A stretch of 24,062 bases of DNA from a virus: positions 1 through 24,062 of IMG/VR virus record IMGVR_UViG_3300021373_001420. One strand, written 5' to 3'. Below, one piece after another: positions 1 through 8,090 of this stretch; within the stretch, counting starts at the first letter, position 1, and each line of letters starts with the position of its first letter. The position numbers and the translations under genes are program-made. The notes under the pieces are model-generated. The model was not told where the DNA came from and made no database searches. It worked only from the letters and a program-made list of their open reading frames with translations.

Positions 1-81
1 GCCTTCGCCTATAAGAGCGTCTAACTCTTTTCTGATTTCGTCAGCTTGTTCAGAAATACTTTTCTTATTATCTTCGCTCAT
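1..81 (-). CDS. N-terminal fragment of a late gene, unknown product (partial)
   Basis: Only the first 27 codons are inside the window (MSEDNKKSISEQADEIRKEL..., charged and probably helical); the gene continues past the left edge. The start is supported by an A/T-rich leader and by the phage's late-promoter octamer only 16 nt upstream. The fragment is too short to assign a family. Its own late-type promoter suggests a virion or assembly protein, which is inference from context. Confidence 0.6.
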   Translation of the reverse strand, partial: MSEDNKKSISEQADEIRKELDALIGEG

Positions 82-97
82 AATATTATATTATAAT

Positions 98-106
98 CTA
101 TATATC
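98..106 (-). promoter_or_regulatory. Putative late promoter, GATATATAG
   Basis: Minus-strand GATATATAG lies 16 nt before the ATG of the partial gene at the left edge. It shares the octamer GATATATA with seven other sites ahead of virion-type genes. A role as a gp55-type late promoter is inferred from this distribution. Confidence 0.6.
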
Positions 107-139
107 TACCAAATCCTCGAGGCTTAATAAGGCCTTAAA

Positions 140-2089
140 TTATCTGGCTTGATTATAGCGTCTTAATTGAATAGAAGGGATTGCGTTATCGACAATCTTA
201 GCATATTGACTATCTCTAACGACATATTGCTGAAGTATATTAAAGTGTTGCTCTTGTTCAATGGTTCTTGAGAAGAGTCTAATATTAGTCATCTCAACTT
301 TACTTGGCATTAATGACCATTGAGTATCACCTGTCCAACCATATGGCATAATATTACTTACAGTTCCTGTGAGAGCCGACGTCATAGTATCTTGTACAGT
401 TTGGCCATTTTGCCAGTTACTCAGTGGATCTAATCTATAAACGTTTGCTGTCACTGCATTATATTGATTGTTAAGATTAAATACTAGACCATACCACACA
501 CCAGCTTCTAAGTTATTACTATAAGTAAATGAGTGTGTATCGTTATTAATCTTAACGCTTAATGTATCATGTGTTGTATTAATAGCAAGCCCCTTGTTAT
601 TGTTATATGAAGTAATCAATGGTAAATCTGTACCGTCAACTAGACTTGGTCTAAACCATAAAGTAATAGCTAAGTTTTCAGAAGTTGATAGCTGTGACTT
701 TCTTTTATAGGTTAGGGCATTTAAACCTTGATCCTTGACCGTACTTAAATCATATACGTTCTTAGCAACTACAGTCCATTTATTTCTAATTTGAGTGTCT
801 TTAATTACTAATCCATTGTGAATCTTATATCTAATGCCATCACCGACTTCACTAAATACGGTTTGATATTGTTGTGGTTTAGTAACTTTGTCAAACTCCT
901 CTTGAATCTCTTCACCGAAAACTTCTTCAATGCCTGTCACCAAATCATCAACTGCCTGTTCAACTTGGCTATCATTGTGAATTGAGCTAGTTCTGTCCTC
1001 ATATTTAGTAAGCATTACTCTCCAATATGTCATATCCATATTGAACTCATCTGCAAAAGAGACTGAACGTACTTCATACATTCTGTTCATTAGAGGGAAA
1101 TATAAGTAGTCTCTACTTCTTGGACTTTTACCTAAACCAAATGCAGTGTTAAATTGTCCTTTAGTAATGTGAACCTCAAAGTCTTCAAAGCCCATGCCAA
1201 AAATATCAAAGCTAAACTCTTGACTTGGCATTGCATTGTCTGGTACAACTATTTTAAGTTGCTTTTCTTCCATTACATTATAGAGTGAATACTCCATTAA
1301 GACCACATCTCGAGATCTTTGATCTGGCTCAACTCTAAAGTATCTAACTTGGTGGCCCCACATTTCTGAAGCCAATTCACTGATTTCTCTATAAGTATCT
1401 CTTGGTCTTTGAAGATTATATGGGTTGTAAATATCGTCTTCACAATCTATAACAATGTTTGCACATCCGCTCATTGCCCATGGATCTGAACAATCACCAC
1501 AGAATTGAGGACAAGATTCAATTGTACCGTTCTCGGTTTCTAATTCAAAAGTAACACTTAAGAGTGTAATTGAATTGTAGTCACTTAGAGCACTAACTTC
1601 AGCTTTTACATCAATCCAAAGTGGCTTAGATGGATCAAACGTTTGACCTAAAAGATCTTGTGGACCAGAGCCAATATTTAAAGAATAGAGTGGTGACATT
1701 TGACCACCATCTGAGCTTGAACCCTCTTGAGACCATCTATAAGAGTACGTAAAATGATTATTAGGATTTGGTGCCTTATAGAACTTAATAGCACTAGCTG
1801 TAAATGGTGCGGGCTCTACGATTGTAAAACCATTAGGGCCTAAAACTTGATCTACTGTTAAAATGTAATTAGCTACAATAATTTGATCACCTGATTGTAA
1901 GTCTAAGTTTGTGCCAGTACCCACGACATTAACATCACCGCCGACAAGTGCTAGTGTACCAATAGTCCTTGGTGATGAAACACCTGCAATTATATTCCAG
2001 CTTAAGACTTTAGTTACACCTTCATAAGGTTCAACTAGCTTAGCAAACATATAATCACCGATTTCAGTAGCTGTAAAATTCGTTACCAT
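140..2089 (-). CDS. Virion structural protein with LamG/ConA-like C-terminal domain (baseplate or adhesin candidate)
   Basis: 649 aa. The N-terminal ~190 residues are beta-rich with Gly/Asn/Thr repeats typical of phage tail proteins. A cysteine cluster follows at residues 193, 197, 200, 209 and 216, which could bind a metal. The middle (about 230-370) is rich in aromatic residues. From about residue 470 to 635 the pattern of alternating beta strands (ITLWFRP, LAINTTHDTLSVKINN, VWYGLVFNLNN, VEMTNIRLFSR) resembles a LamG/concanavalin-type jelly roll, often used for glycan binding. No T4 gene is clearly recognised. The gene stands alone behind its own late-promoter octamer, consistent with a virion protein. 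Baseplate or receptor-binding is the likeliest role; this is inferred from fold pattern and context. Confidence 0.6.
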   Translation of the reverse strand: MVTNFTATEIGDYMFAKLVEPYEGVTKVLSWNIIAGVSSPRTIGTLALVGGDVNVVGTGTNLDLQSGDQIIVANYILTVDQVLGPNGFTIVEPAPFTASAIKFYKAPNPNNHFTYSYRWSQEGSSSDGGQMSPLYSLNIGSGPQDLLGQTFDPSKPLWIDVKAEVSALSDYNSITLLSVTFELETENGTIESCPQFCGDCSDPWAMSGCANIVIDCEDDIYNPYNLQRPRDTYREISELASEMWGHQVRYFRVEPDQRSRDVVLMEYSLYNVMEEKQLKIVVPDNAMPSQEFSFDIFGMGFEDFEVHITKGQFNTAFGLGKSPRSRDYLYFPLMNRMYEVRSVSFADEFNMDMTYWRVMLTKYEDRTSSIHNDSQVEQAVDDLVTGIEEVFGEEIQEEFDKVTKPQQYQTVFSEVGDGIRYKIHNGLVIKDTQIRNKWTVVAKNVYDLSTVKDQGLNALTYKRKSQLSTSENLAITLWFRPSLVDGTDLPLITSYNNNKGLAINTTHDTLSVKINNDTHSFTYSNNLEAGVWYGLVFNLNNQYNAVTANVYRLDPLSNWQNGQTVQDTMTSALTGTVSNIMPYGWTGDTQWSLMPSKVEMTNIRLFSRTIEQEQHFNILQQYVVRDSQYAKIVDNAIPSIQLRRYNQAR

Positions 2090-2120
2090 TAAATTGGAGT
2101 CTAAGACCTCTTATTTTTAT

Positions 2121-2129
2121 TTATATATC
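2121..2129 (-). promoter_or_regulatory. Putative late promoter containing exact T4 consensus TATAAATA
   Basis: Minus-strand GATATATAAATAAAAA contains TATAAATA, the T4 late promoter consensus, and lies 31 nt before the 649-aa gene. The GATATATAA is also the last three codons (GAT ATA TAA) of the upstream 216-aa gene, so promoter and stop codon share bases. Confidence 0.75.
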
Positions 2130-2771
2130 TGACTTTTTATCAGCTATTAAGAGCATCTCAGGATCATCAGACTCGTACTGTTCAGCAACTGAAATTATTG
2201 GATTAATGATATTAAAAATCTCAGTTGTGTTGTTTTCTGATAAGAATAGATCTAATGTGTTTAAAAAAGTCTTAACTCGCATAACAGTATAGTGCTCATC
2301 GTCTTTAAAAAGATTAGCCCTTCTAAGAACTTTGCTGGCCACCTCACATTCATGCTCATTAAAAATATCAAAGAGTCTAATACTACCTCTTAGTGTTTTG
2401 ATGCTATATTTAATAGTTTTGATTTGATCAATATTAACTATACGATTATAACTTGCATTCTTATTAAGTGTTAGTTTAATCCACATAAGATTGGTCATGT
2501 GATCAAACATTTGCTGTAAGAAATAAACAGAGGTAGCCTCTTTGTGAATAGCCACATCGCTAATAGCTTGAAAGCGATTGATCTCAGCTCTAAAAAAACC
2601 TCGAAGCGCTTTTTGCATATCATCGCTACTGACTAGAATCGAATCTTCATCCAATTTCTTAGTACCTGAGCTTCTACACAAAATACCCCACAATTTTAGA
2701 TCAATTGAGTTATACTTGTATAAGGTTATATCAATAACCTCAGAGAATGTATCTTTACTTAGTGTAGACAT
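2121..2771 (-). CDS. Unknown 216-aa phage protein
   Basis: Predicted mostly helical and soluble, with no transmembrane segment or signal peptide and no motif I recognise. It is the last gene of the gp44-RNase H operon and overlaps the preceding 143-aa gene by 17 nt, so it is probably expressed with the replication genes. Its length is near that of T4 gp59 (helicase loader, 217 aa), which also sits close to rnh in T4, but I cannot match the residues to gp59 and do not assign it. Its stop codon is part of the late promoter of the next gene. Confidence 0.6.
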   Translation of the reverse strand: MSTLSKDTFSEVIDITLYKYNSIDLKLWGILCRSSGTKKLDEDSILVSSDDMQKALRGFFRAEINRFQAISDVAIHKEATSVYFLQQMFDHMTNLMWIKLTLNKNASYNRIVNIDQIKTIKYSIKTLRGSIRLFDIFNEHECEVASKVLRRANLFKDDEHYTVMRVKTFLNTLDLFLSENNTTEIFNIINPIISVAEQYESDDPEMLLIADKKSDI

Positions 2772-3186
2772 CTATCTGGGCTTCAATTTTTTTAAGATCA
2801 GCGTATAGTTCTTCTTTAGCGAAAGCCTTCAATTCATTAAATTCTCGCATGCCTATTTCGTTTTTAGACAGATAGATTTCTACAGCACGATCGTCTGGAG
2901 TATATTTATCTGTATCATTTTTAGCGGCCGATTTTTTGGTCTTAGTGTAAAACCAACCTGGTACAGATTTAAACCTTGAAGCTACCATGGCCCAAGATTC
3001 AACTACATTTGCTCCATTGATCCCATTGATGTTAAACATCTGCGAATTTGCAGGATATTTAATAGCAAAGAAACGATTAATCATAAAATGATGGCGTTTC
3101 TTAGAATGATTTTTTAATTTATTATAAGTGTCTTTCTTCGTAAACATGATTTTTACGAAGTCGAATAATTTAGTTTCGTCTAGCAT
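2755..3186 (-). CDS. Putative clamp-loader small subunit-like protein (gp62 candidate)
   Basis: 143 aa. The N-terminal half reads LFDFVKIMF...HHFMINRFFAIKYPANSQMFN and then ESWAMVASRFKSVPGWFYTK. T4 gp62, as I remember it, has a similar arrangement (FMVENALSQFPE...MN, then YLMAAVPRGKRYGKW), and short phage clamp-loader subunits often carry an NR...P...N block followed by an aromatic/basic block. The C-terminal ~50 residues are charged and helical. It lies two genes after gp44, the large subunit, in the same operon, where a gp62 would be expected. The match is from remembered pattern only. It starts 30 nt after the 50-aa gene and overlaps the 216-aa gene by 17 nt. Confidence 0.45.
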   Translation of the reverse strand: MLDETKLFDFVKIMFTKKDTYNKLKNHSKKRHHFMINRFFAIKYPANSQMFNINGINGANVVESWAMVASRFKSVPGWFYTKTKKSAAKNDTDKYTPDDRAVEIYLSKNEIGMREFNELKAFAKEELYADLKKIEAQIDVYTK

Positions 3187-3216
3187 ATATGTTATATGTG
3201 TTAGCTGCGCTTTAGT

Positions 3217-3369
3217 TTACTTAACCCAATCCATAAAAGATAGTTGATATGCCTCTAACATACTATAACCATCTTCTATGAGATCGAGCGCAGTCAAAAT
3301 AACCTCTTGTCTTAAACCATAAGCACCAGCTTCGGTTAAAATCTCTTCAACTTGAATAAGTTCTTCCAT
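3217..3369 (-). CDS. Small conserved-looking 50-aa protein
   Basis: A 50-codon frame begins at an ATG overlapping the RNase H stop codon as TAATG, the coupling seen at several other junctions of this phage, and ends with TAA at 3217. The product starts MEELIQVEEILTEAGAYGLR and ends SFMDWVK. It is acidic and helical, with an AYGLRQEV segment and a C-terminal AYQLSFMDWVK. Small phage proteins with EAYGLRxEV and a final AY...EW(I/V)K near replication genes are familiar to me, but their function is unknown. The frame fills what would otherwise be a 180-nt gap between RNase H and the 143-aa gene. Confidence 0.75.
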   Translation of the reverse strand: MEELIQVEEILTEAGAYGLRQEVILTALDLIEDGYSMLEAYQLSFMDWVK

Positions 3370-4643
3370 TAAAATAATTTTTTAGTCTGACTCTCCTCAG
3401 TGGTCTTTTTAGGAGTAGTCTTCTTACCAACAAGCTTCATCTTTTTAGGAGGAGCAGTTGATTCATCTGGAATATCCATGCCTGCGAAAGCATCTGGACC
3501 AAAACTTGGCTGATCTTTTAACCAAGTTGTACCTTCGAGAATACGATCCATTTCCATGATAGACTCTTTGTTTTCAATAGCACCTTCCCAATCCTTTTCA
3601 ATAGAATCATAAATTGCCTTTTGAATAGCATCTGGAATTGTCTTAGTGTGTAGTAACATTAGTGCAATATTGTTTGACAATGCAACTTTAATTAGAGTAG
3701 GATTACTATGTCCAACTACACGATAAACAATATCTGATAATTTATCTTTATACTCAGATGAGAACAAGTGATCAATAACAAAATTGTCATACTCTTTAAT
3801 AAACTGATCATAGATAGTATCAGCATGCTTCATTGTCAAAGAGTAGTTGCGTAATTTACCTGACTTCATTTCTTTTTGCCAAGTAACTACTGCAGGAATA
3901 TTGTCTGACTTGTCACCCGTTAAGATCTTCTTAAGAATAAACTCGTCACAATCAATTTCTTCGATCTGAATTTTATTAGCTTCAATCCAAGACAAAATAT
4001 CACCTTGATAATTATCTCTAAGCATAGTTTGTCCGCCCATATTAAAGAGCATATCGTCATTACTCATGTCGGCCGCAGCTGAGGTCTCCATATCTTTTAA
4101 GAAACCTTTGTAACCATAGAGTGACTTTTTAGTATTGTAATACCAAATAGTGTGAGCATCGTTAGTAGTAGAGTAGTTTACTAATTGAATAAGATCTCTA
4201 TCACCCGACCATACGATACATGATTTGCCACGAGCGTTAAGCATTGTAGACCAACCAAAAATAACATCGTCGGCCTCAGCACCTTGAATTTGGTGAACCG
4301 TAACGCCTTTACTAGCTACTACCTTTTGGAATTCTTCATATACAGAATAGACAGCGTTCCAATCTACATCAGAACTCTGCTTTCTAGTGCCTTTATAATC
4401 TGACTCAGGATAAAGATCCTTACGCCATGATTTACTGTCGACTGTTAATACAACGTCATCGACAAACATTTTTAACTTGCGCATCTCCGATGCAAAGTCA
4501 ATGGCCAACTTTCTCATGAACTGTGCCTTTTGCTTATCATCACCCAATAAGGCTACACCGCCTTTAGGTTTAGGTAAGACAAAAAGTCTACTGAACACAA
4601 AATAGTTACCGTCTATAAGTAGTGTATGTTTTCCCACTTTCAT
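3369..4643 (-). CDS. rnh: T4-type RNase H / 5'-3' exonuclease (FEN family)
   Basis: 424 aa. The T4 enzyme removes RNA primers and adjacent DNA from lagging-strand fragments. Metal-binding acidic residues of the FEN/5'-exonuclease family are visible in order: D11 in LLIDGNY, D69 in LTVDSKSWR, then GAEADD (121-126), SGDRD (146-150), and the helix-hairpin-helix region with TGDKSDNIP (242-250). It is longer than T4 RNase H (~305 aa); the extra C-terminal part is Lys/Pro-rich and ends QTKKLF, which resembles a sliding-clamp-binding peptide. It follows gp44 by about 70 nt and is coupled to the 50-aa gene by TAATG. No late-type octamer precedes it, as for other replication genes. Confidence 0.88.
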   Translation of the reverse strand: MKVGKHTLLIDGNYFVFSRLFVLPKPKGGVALLGDDKQKAQFMRKLAIDFASEMRKLKMFVDDVVLTVDSKSWRKDLYPESDYKGTRKQSSDVDWNAVYSVYEEFQKVVASKGVTVHQIQGAEADDVIFGWSTMLNARGKSCIVWSGDRDLIQLVNYSTTNDAHTIWYYNTKKSLYGYKGFLKDMETSAAADMSNDDMLFNMGGQTMLRDNYQGDILSWIEANKIQIEEIDCDEFILKKILTGDKSDNIPAVVTWQKEMKSGKLRNYSLTMKHADTIYDQFIKEYDNFVIDHLFSSEYKDKLSDIVYRVVGHSNPTLIKVALSNNIALMLLHTKTIPDAIQKAIYDSIEKDWEGAIENKESIMEMDRILEGTTWLKDQPSFGPDAFAGMDIPDESTAPPKKMKLVGKKTTPKKTTEESQTKKLF

Positions 4644-4714
4644 ATCTCTTGTTTCTTATTCTACTGCCAATATACACAAAATAATTGACAATAAAAAATT
4701 TTCTAATAAGTTTT

Positions 4715-5671
4715 TTAAGAGTTGACGATAGATTGTATTTCATACACACAACTAAGCATTGTAATCACTGGATCAATAACATGTACACGTTGCGCTTGGT
4801 GTTTAGCAACTGTAATGATAATCTGAGGAATGTGCTTTACATGCTGCAACTTCTCTTGTTGTATATATTCAACAAACTCTTCACCTAATGTTTGAAGTAC
4901 GTCGTCAACTTTATTTGCATAATTGCTCACTAGCAATTGATAGTTCTTCGCTGGATCTGTCTCGTTAAAGATTAACTCAAATACATCTTTGTAAACTGAG
5001 TTAAACTTTTTAACGTCCTCGACCGTAATATTATTTGTACCTTGAGTTTTGTAACCTTGAAGTTTGTTAAGAGTAGTTCTTAAATCTGGAAAGTTACGAC
5101 GTACAAATTCTACAAGTGCAGGTTTATCAATGGTCATACCTTCGTTGCCACAGATTTGATACACTCGTTTAATGTATTTTTTGGTCAACTCTGATTCTTC
5201 TTCTTTATCGAAGTCAAAATTAATGACTTCAAATCGAGATAGGATTGGATCTGGCAGTTTGTTGATGTAGTTACATGTTGCAATAAAACGAGAGTTAGAT
5301 GCAAACTGTTCCATTGTAGCACGCAAAGCCTTAAAGAATTGGTCTGATACACCATCAACCTCATCCAAAATCACTACCTTAAAGCTACCAGCTTTATCCA
5401 TGATAGAGACAGTTGAACAAAAATCGATAATACGGGTTCTAATCACATCAACTGAGGTATCTGTCGATGCATTGATATAAAGATAAGGCAACTCAAATTG
5501 ATTAACGAGAGCCTTAGCAGTAGACGTTTTGCCAGTTCCTGGTGAACCCGCGAATAACATGTTTTGAACAAGTCCATCTTTGAACTTACTCATAACTCGA
5601 TCTGGCAAAATTAGATCATCCAAGTTTTTTGGACGATACTTCTCTGTAAAGAGCTGATTTAATGACTGCAT
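4715..5671 (-). CDS. 44: DNA polymerase clamp-loader large subunit, gp44
   Basis: 318 aa, close to T4 gp44 (319 aa). It is an AAA+ ATPase that, with gp62, loads the sliding clamp onto primer-template DNA. The N-terminus has the usual clamp-loader opening LFTEKYRPKNLDDLI. Walker A is GSPGTGKT (42-49), Walker B is VVILDEVD (99-106), sensor 1 is ATCN (131-134), and the SRF arginine finger is at 145-147. The C-terminal part is the helical collar domain. The gene heads a leftward operon and is divergent from the plus-strand gene; no GATATATA octamer precedes it. Confidence 0.95.
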   Translation of the reverse strand: MQSLNQLFTEKYRPKNLDDLILPDRVMSKFKDGLVQNMLFAGSPGTGKTSTAKALVNQFELPYLYINASTDTSVDVIRTRIIDFCSTVSIMDKAGSFKVVILDEVDGVSDQFFKALRATMEQFASNSRFIATCNYINKLPDPILSRFEVINFDFDKEEESELTKKYIKRVYQICGNEGMTIDKPALVEFVRRNFPDLRTTLNKLQGYKTQGTNNITVEDVKKFNSVYKDVFELIFNETDPAKNYQLLVSNYANKVDDVLQTLGEEFVEYIQQEKLQHVKHIPQIIITVAKHQAQRVHVIDPVITMLSCVYEIQSIVNS

Positions 5672-5734
5672 ATAAGTATGTTTTGTAGGTTATACGCACA
5701 GGGCCGCAAAAGGTTTCTAAAATATATAAAGTAT

Positions 5735-6241
5735 ATGGCAAGAGCAAGTCACATAGAGATCAAACGGACTAACGGGCCGAACCCTAGAAATCGATACGGT
5801 ATTATACTAGGTGGATTACAAAAGTCGCACCGTAAGTTCCTGGTAGAACACAGACATATAAAGAGGTGGTCTGATAGTGATCAGTTCGTTGGCTGTATCT
5901 TAAGAATGCAAAGAACCACGACTGCACCGGCCAATTATGTTAAAATGTATTGGGACCATGAGAACCAAATGGTAGTAGATCGTGAAACTCTCTATACTAA
6001 TTATAACACTATAGATTGGATTTGTGCCATAAGTCTTAAACCAATTAAGGCTAAGTTTATGAACTTTGATCTAGAAAACTTTGTCCACCCAGAGTATCGC
6101 GATGTGCTTGATGCTCCAATGGTAGACAGTCGCATCTTAAAGAGTTCAATTGAGTTTCGCAAGGAATGTAAAAAACTCCTGCTCAATGAGAGACAGGAGT
6201 TTCTTAAACTTGCAAAGAAGAACGCTAAGCGTCGTCTTTAA
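5735..6241 (+). CDS. Unknown basic 168-aa protein, only plus-strand gene
   Basis: The chosen start ATG-GCA at 5735 (MARASHIEIKRTNGPNPRNR...) matches the ATG-GCN habit of neighbouring genes. An upstream in-frame ATG at 5678 would add 19 residues and run to within 6 nt of the gp44 start codon. The protein is basic, with many Arg/Lys, several Trp/Tyr, and a Lys-rich helical C-terminus ending AKKNAKRRL, suggesting nucleic-acid contact. I recognise no family. It is divergent from gp44 and convergent with the 568-aa gene, whose stop is 2 nt away. AATATATAAA at 5721-5730 resembles the late octamer but lies only 4 nt before the start. A minus-strand terminator hairpin lies inside its 3' coding part. 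Confidence 0.7.
   Translation: MARASHIEIKRTNGPNPRNRYGIILGGLQKSHRKFLVEHRHIKRWSDSDQFVGCILRMQRTTTAPANYVKMYWDHENQMVVDRETLYTNYNTIDWICAISLKPIKAKFMNFDLENFVHPEYRDVLDAPMVDSRILKSSIEFRKECKKLLLNERQEFLKLAKKNAKRRL
6165..6203 (-). terminator. Putative rho-independent terminator of the 568-aa gene, inside the convergent CDS
   Basis: Perfect 9-bp inverted repeat AAACTCCTG (6173-6181) / CAGGAGTTT (6194-6202) with a 12-nt loop. Read on the minus strand, the second arm runs directly into a six-T tract. It lies about 40 nt after the stop of the 568-aa gene. On the plus strand the stem precedes the stop codon of the 168-aa gene and has a weaker T-run, so the minus direction makes better sense. Confidence 0.7.
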
Positions 6242-6243
6242 TA

Positions 6244-7950
6244 TTACATTAATGATCTGAATCTGTCAGCGACAGACGCAGTTTTGAATGAGAATGATTC
6301 TGTGATAGGTTCTACTTTATCATATTCTCTTAGAATGGCGTCAATGCTTGATTCCATTTCTGTTAGAATTGCCATAGTCTTTTCATATGATCCGAAAGAT
6401 TCACCTAATTGAGCTTTAAGATTTTCTAATTCTGTTCTTTTAGCTGCAAGTGACTGTTCAATTTTTTGTTTAATGTCGTCAGGTTTACCTTCTTTTTTAG
6501 CTTCACCACTAGCAATTTTAGCCTCTAATGTTTGAATTTTTTGTCTGATTTCTTTCTTTTGATCGTCAGTTAATTCTTCTTCACCGCTTGCTGGTGGATC
6601 GCCGGCTGGTGGATCGCCTGCTGGTGGATCGCCTGCTGGTGTATTGCCACCTTCTTTAGCGTCTGCAATAGCTTGGTCAACCTTATTTAAAACTTCATCT
6701 GCACTTTTAACAGCTGCAAGATCTTCAGGTTTCTTTAACGAAGTGCCATCACCATATTTAGGAATAAATTCACCTAATTTAAAGCCTTTTTCTCCTTTTT
6801 GTGCATTGTCCATATCTCCACCGGCTAAACCAATAACACTTTTAGTAACTTCTTGACCTTTAATTTTATTAGCTAGTGCTGAAACGGCTGCTAATTCAGC
6901 AGTAGCGGCGTTTTTAATAGCATTTGCTAATTCCTTAGCTTTACCTAATGCAGCTTCATCTGATTTAGATTTTGCTTTAGAAAATAGATCTTCAACTGCG
7001 CTTTCTAAAATAACATTATTAAATGCTGATAAAGATTCTTTGATAGCATCGGTTGCTTGTTTAGCTGCATCAACTACTTTATTAACATCTTCTCTGGCTT
7101 TCATAATAGCTTCAATCTCTGCCATGTAAGCTTTAACACCAGCAAGTTCTGCAATTTCTTCTTTAGCAAGTGATTCACCTTTTTTGATTTTAGCTTCTAA
7201 TTCAGCCGATCTTTCTTTAATCTCTTCAAGCTCTGCAGCTAATTCTTTTGCAGCATCGTCCTTACCTTGTGCGGCTGCTATTTTAGCTGCTTCCTCCATT
7301 GATTTTTCTCTAACTGCATTTTTTAGCCTTGCTTTTTTAGCTTGATAAGCTACATCTAGCTTTGAACCTTTTGTAATGTCAGCCTCTACTGTACCTAATT
7401 TAGTTTCAAATTCTGAGAGTGCGTTTTTAGCCTTTTCTGTTTGCGTTGCTGCAGCCTCAGTTGCACCGGACATTTTGTCTTGAAGTGCCGCTTTTTCTTT
7501 TGCAGCTTTTTCTCTAACCTCAGGTGCAATACCTTTACCTTCGACAGACTTTGTAAGTTTATCGATTTCTGCTTTTATTTTGGCAGTCGCAATGGTAACT
7601 TGATTCTTTTGATTAGTTGGATCAGCTAACGTTAAAAGCTTTTCGTATTTGTCTAACATCATTTCAGCCTTAGCAACAGCAAAAGTAGATTTAAGACCTT
7701 TCAGTAACTCATCCAAGTTTTCATTTACTGCATATGATTCAGTAATCTGATTTGATAACTCTGCTAAGTTAGTTAAGATAGTATCAACGTCTTTGATCAC
7801 CTCTTGTCTGATAGCTTCACCCGATTTGGTGTTAGTTTTATCAACTGCAACTGCGTTTTTGGTTGTTGCGCTTGATGGTGTAGTTGAGTTTGAAGTGTCT
7901 GCACTTGAAGCAAAGTCTTCAAACATTTGAATTTTCTTTTTGAATTTCAT
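6244..7950 (-). CDS. Alanine/lysine/glutamate-rich coiled-coil protein, probable internal head protein
   Basis: 568 aa with no Cys or Trp, dominated by Ala, Lys and Glu in long heptad-like stretches (about 55-330). A short Pro/Gly linker with repeated AGDPP follows (about 434-454), then another charged helical segment and a final SFSFKTASVADRFRSLM. The N-terminus MKFKKKIQMFEDFASSAD resembles the capsid-targeting sequence of T4 internal proteins (IPIII MKTYQEFIAE, from memory) and the start of the 116-aa core protein here (KTFEDFISA). It lies directly after the capsid gene in its own unit: late octamer in front, terminator behind. A packaged or core protein is inferred; a tail rod or adhesin is possible. 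Confidence 0.6.
   Translation of the reverse strand: MKFKKKIQMFEDFASSADTSNSTTPSSATTKNAVAVDKTNTKSGEAIRQEVIKDVDTILTNLAELSNQITESYAVNENLDELLKGLKSTFAVAKAEMMLDKYEKLLTLADPTNQKNQVTIATAKIKAEIDKLTKSVEGKGIAPEVREKAAKEKAALQDKMSGATEAAATQTEKAKNALSEFETKLGTVEADITKGSKLDVAYQAKKARLKNAVREKSMEEAAKIAAAQGKDDAAKELAAELEEIKERSAELEAKIKKGESLAKEEIAELAGVKAYMAEIEAIMKAREDVNKVVDAAKQATDAIKESLSAFNNVILESAVEDLFSKAKSKSDEAALGKAKELANAIKNAATAELAAVSALANKIKGQEVTKSVIGLAGGDMDNAQKGEKGFKLGEFIPKYGDGTSLKKPEDLAAVKSADEVLNKVDQAIADAKEGGNTPAGDPPAGDPPAGDPPASGEEELTDDQKKEIRQKIQTLEAKIASGEAKKEGKPDDIKQKIEQSLAAKRTELENLKAQLGESFGSYEKTMAILTEMESSIDAILREYDKVEPITESFSFKTASVADRFRSLM
6590..6649 (-). repeat. 15-bp tandem repeat encoding AGDPP linker
   Basis: Three nearly identical 15-bp units (6590-6604, 6605-6619, 6620-6634) and a degenerate fourth encode a repeated AGDPP in the 568-aa protein. 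This is a flexible linker between two helical regions and probably varies in copy number between relatives. Confidence 0.85.
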
Positions 7951-7988
7951 ATCTTTTTAATTTGTTTCTTAAAATTAAACCTGTTAGA

Positions 7989-7997
7989 TTATATATC
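7989..7997 (-). promoter_or_regulatory. Putative late promoter, GATATATAA
   Basis: Minus-strand GATATATAATCT lies 38 nt before the 568-aa gene and about 25 nt after the capsid terminator, so the gene has an independent late start. It shares the octamer with seven other sites. Confidence 0.7.
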
Positions 7998-8021
7998 ATC
8001 TCTTTTTTGGTAAATATGAAA

Positions 8022-8050
8022 CAAAAAAAGGGCTCTCTTTCGAGAGCCCC
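8022..8050 (-). terminator. Rho-independent terminator after the major capsid gene
   Basis: Perfect 8-bp GC-rich stem: plus-strand arms GGGCTCTC (8030-8037) and GAGAGCCC (8042-8049), with a loop that reads GAAA on the minus strand, followed on that strand by seven Ts. It lies about 40 nt after the capsid stop codon. The plus-strand side lacks a comparable T-run, so it acts on leftward transcription. Confidence 0.93.
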
Positions 8051-8090
8051 TTTAAGATACTTATATACCTATTCTAAATCTTTAGATTGA

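Noticed and set aside
6590-6649. 15-bp repeats as a CRISPR-like or origin (iteron) array
   Set aside because: Units are contiguous without spacers and lie in frame inside a gene, encoding an AGDPP linker.
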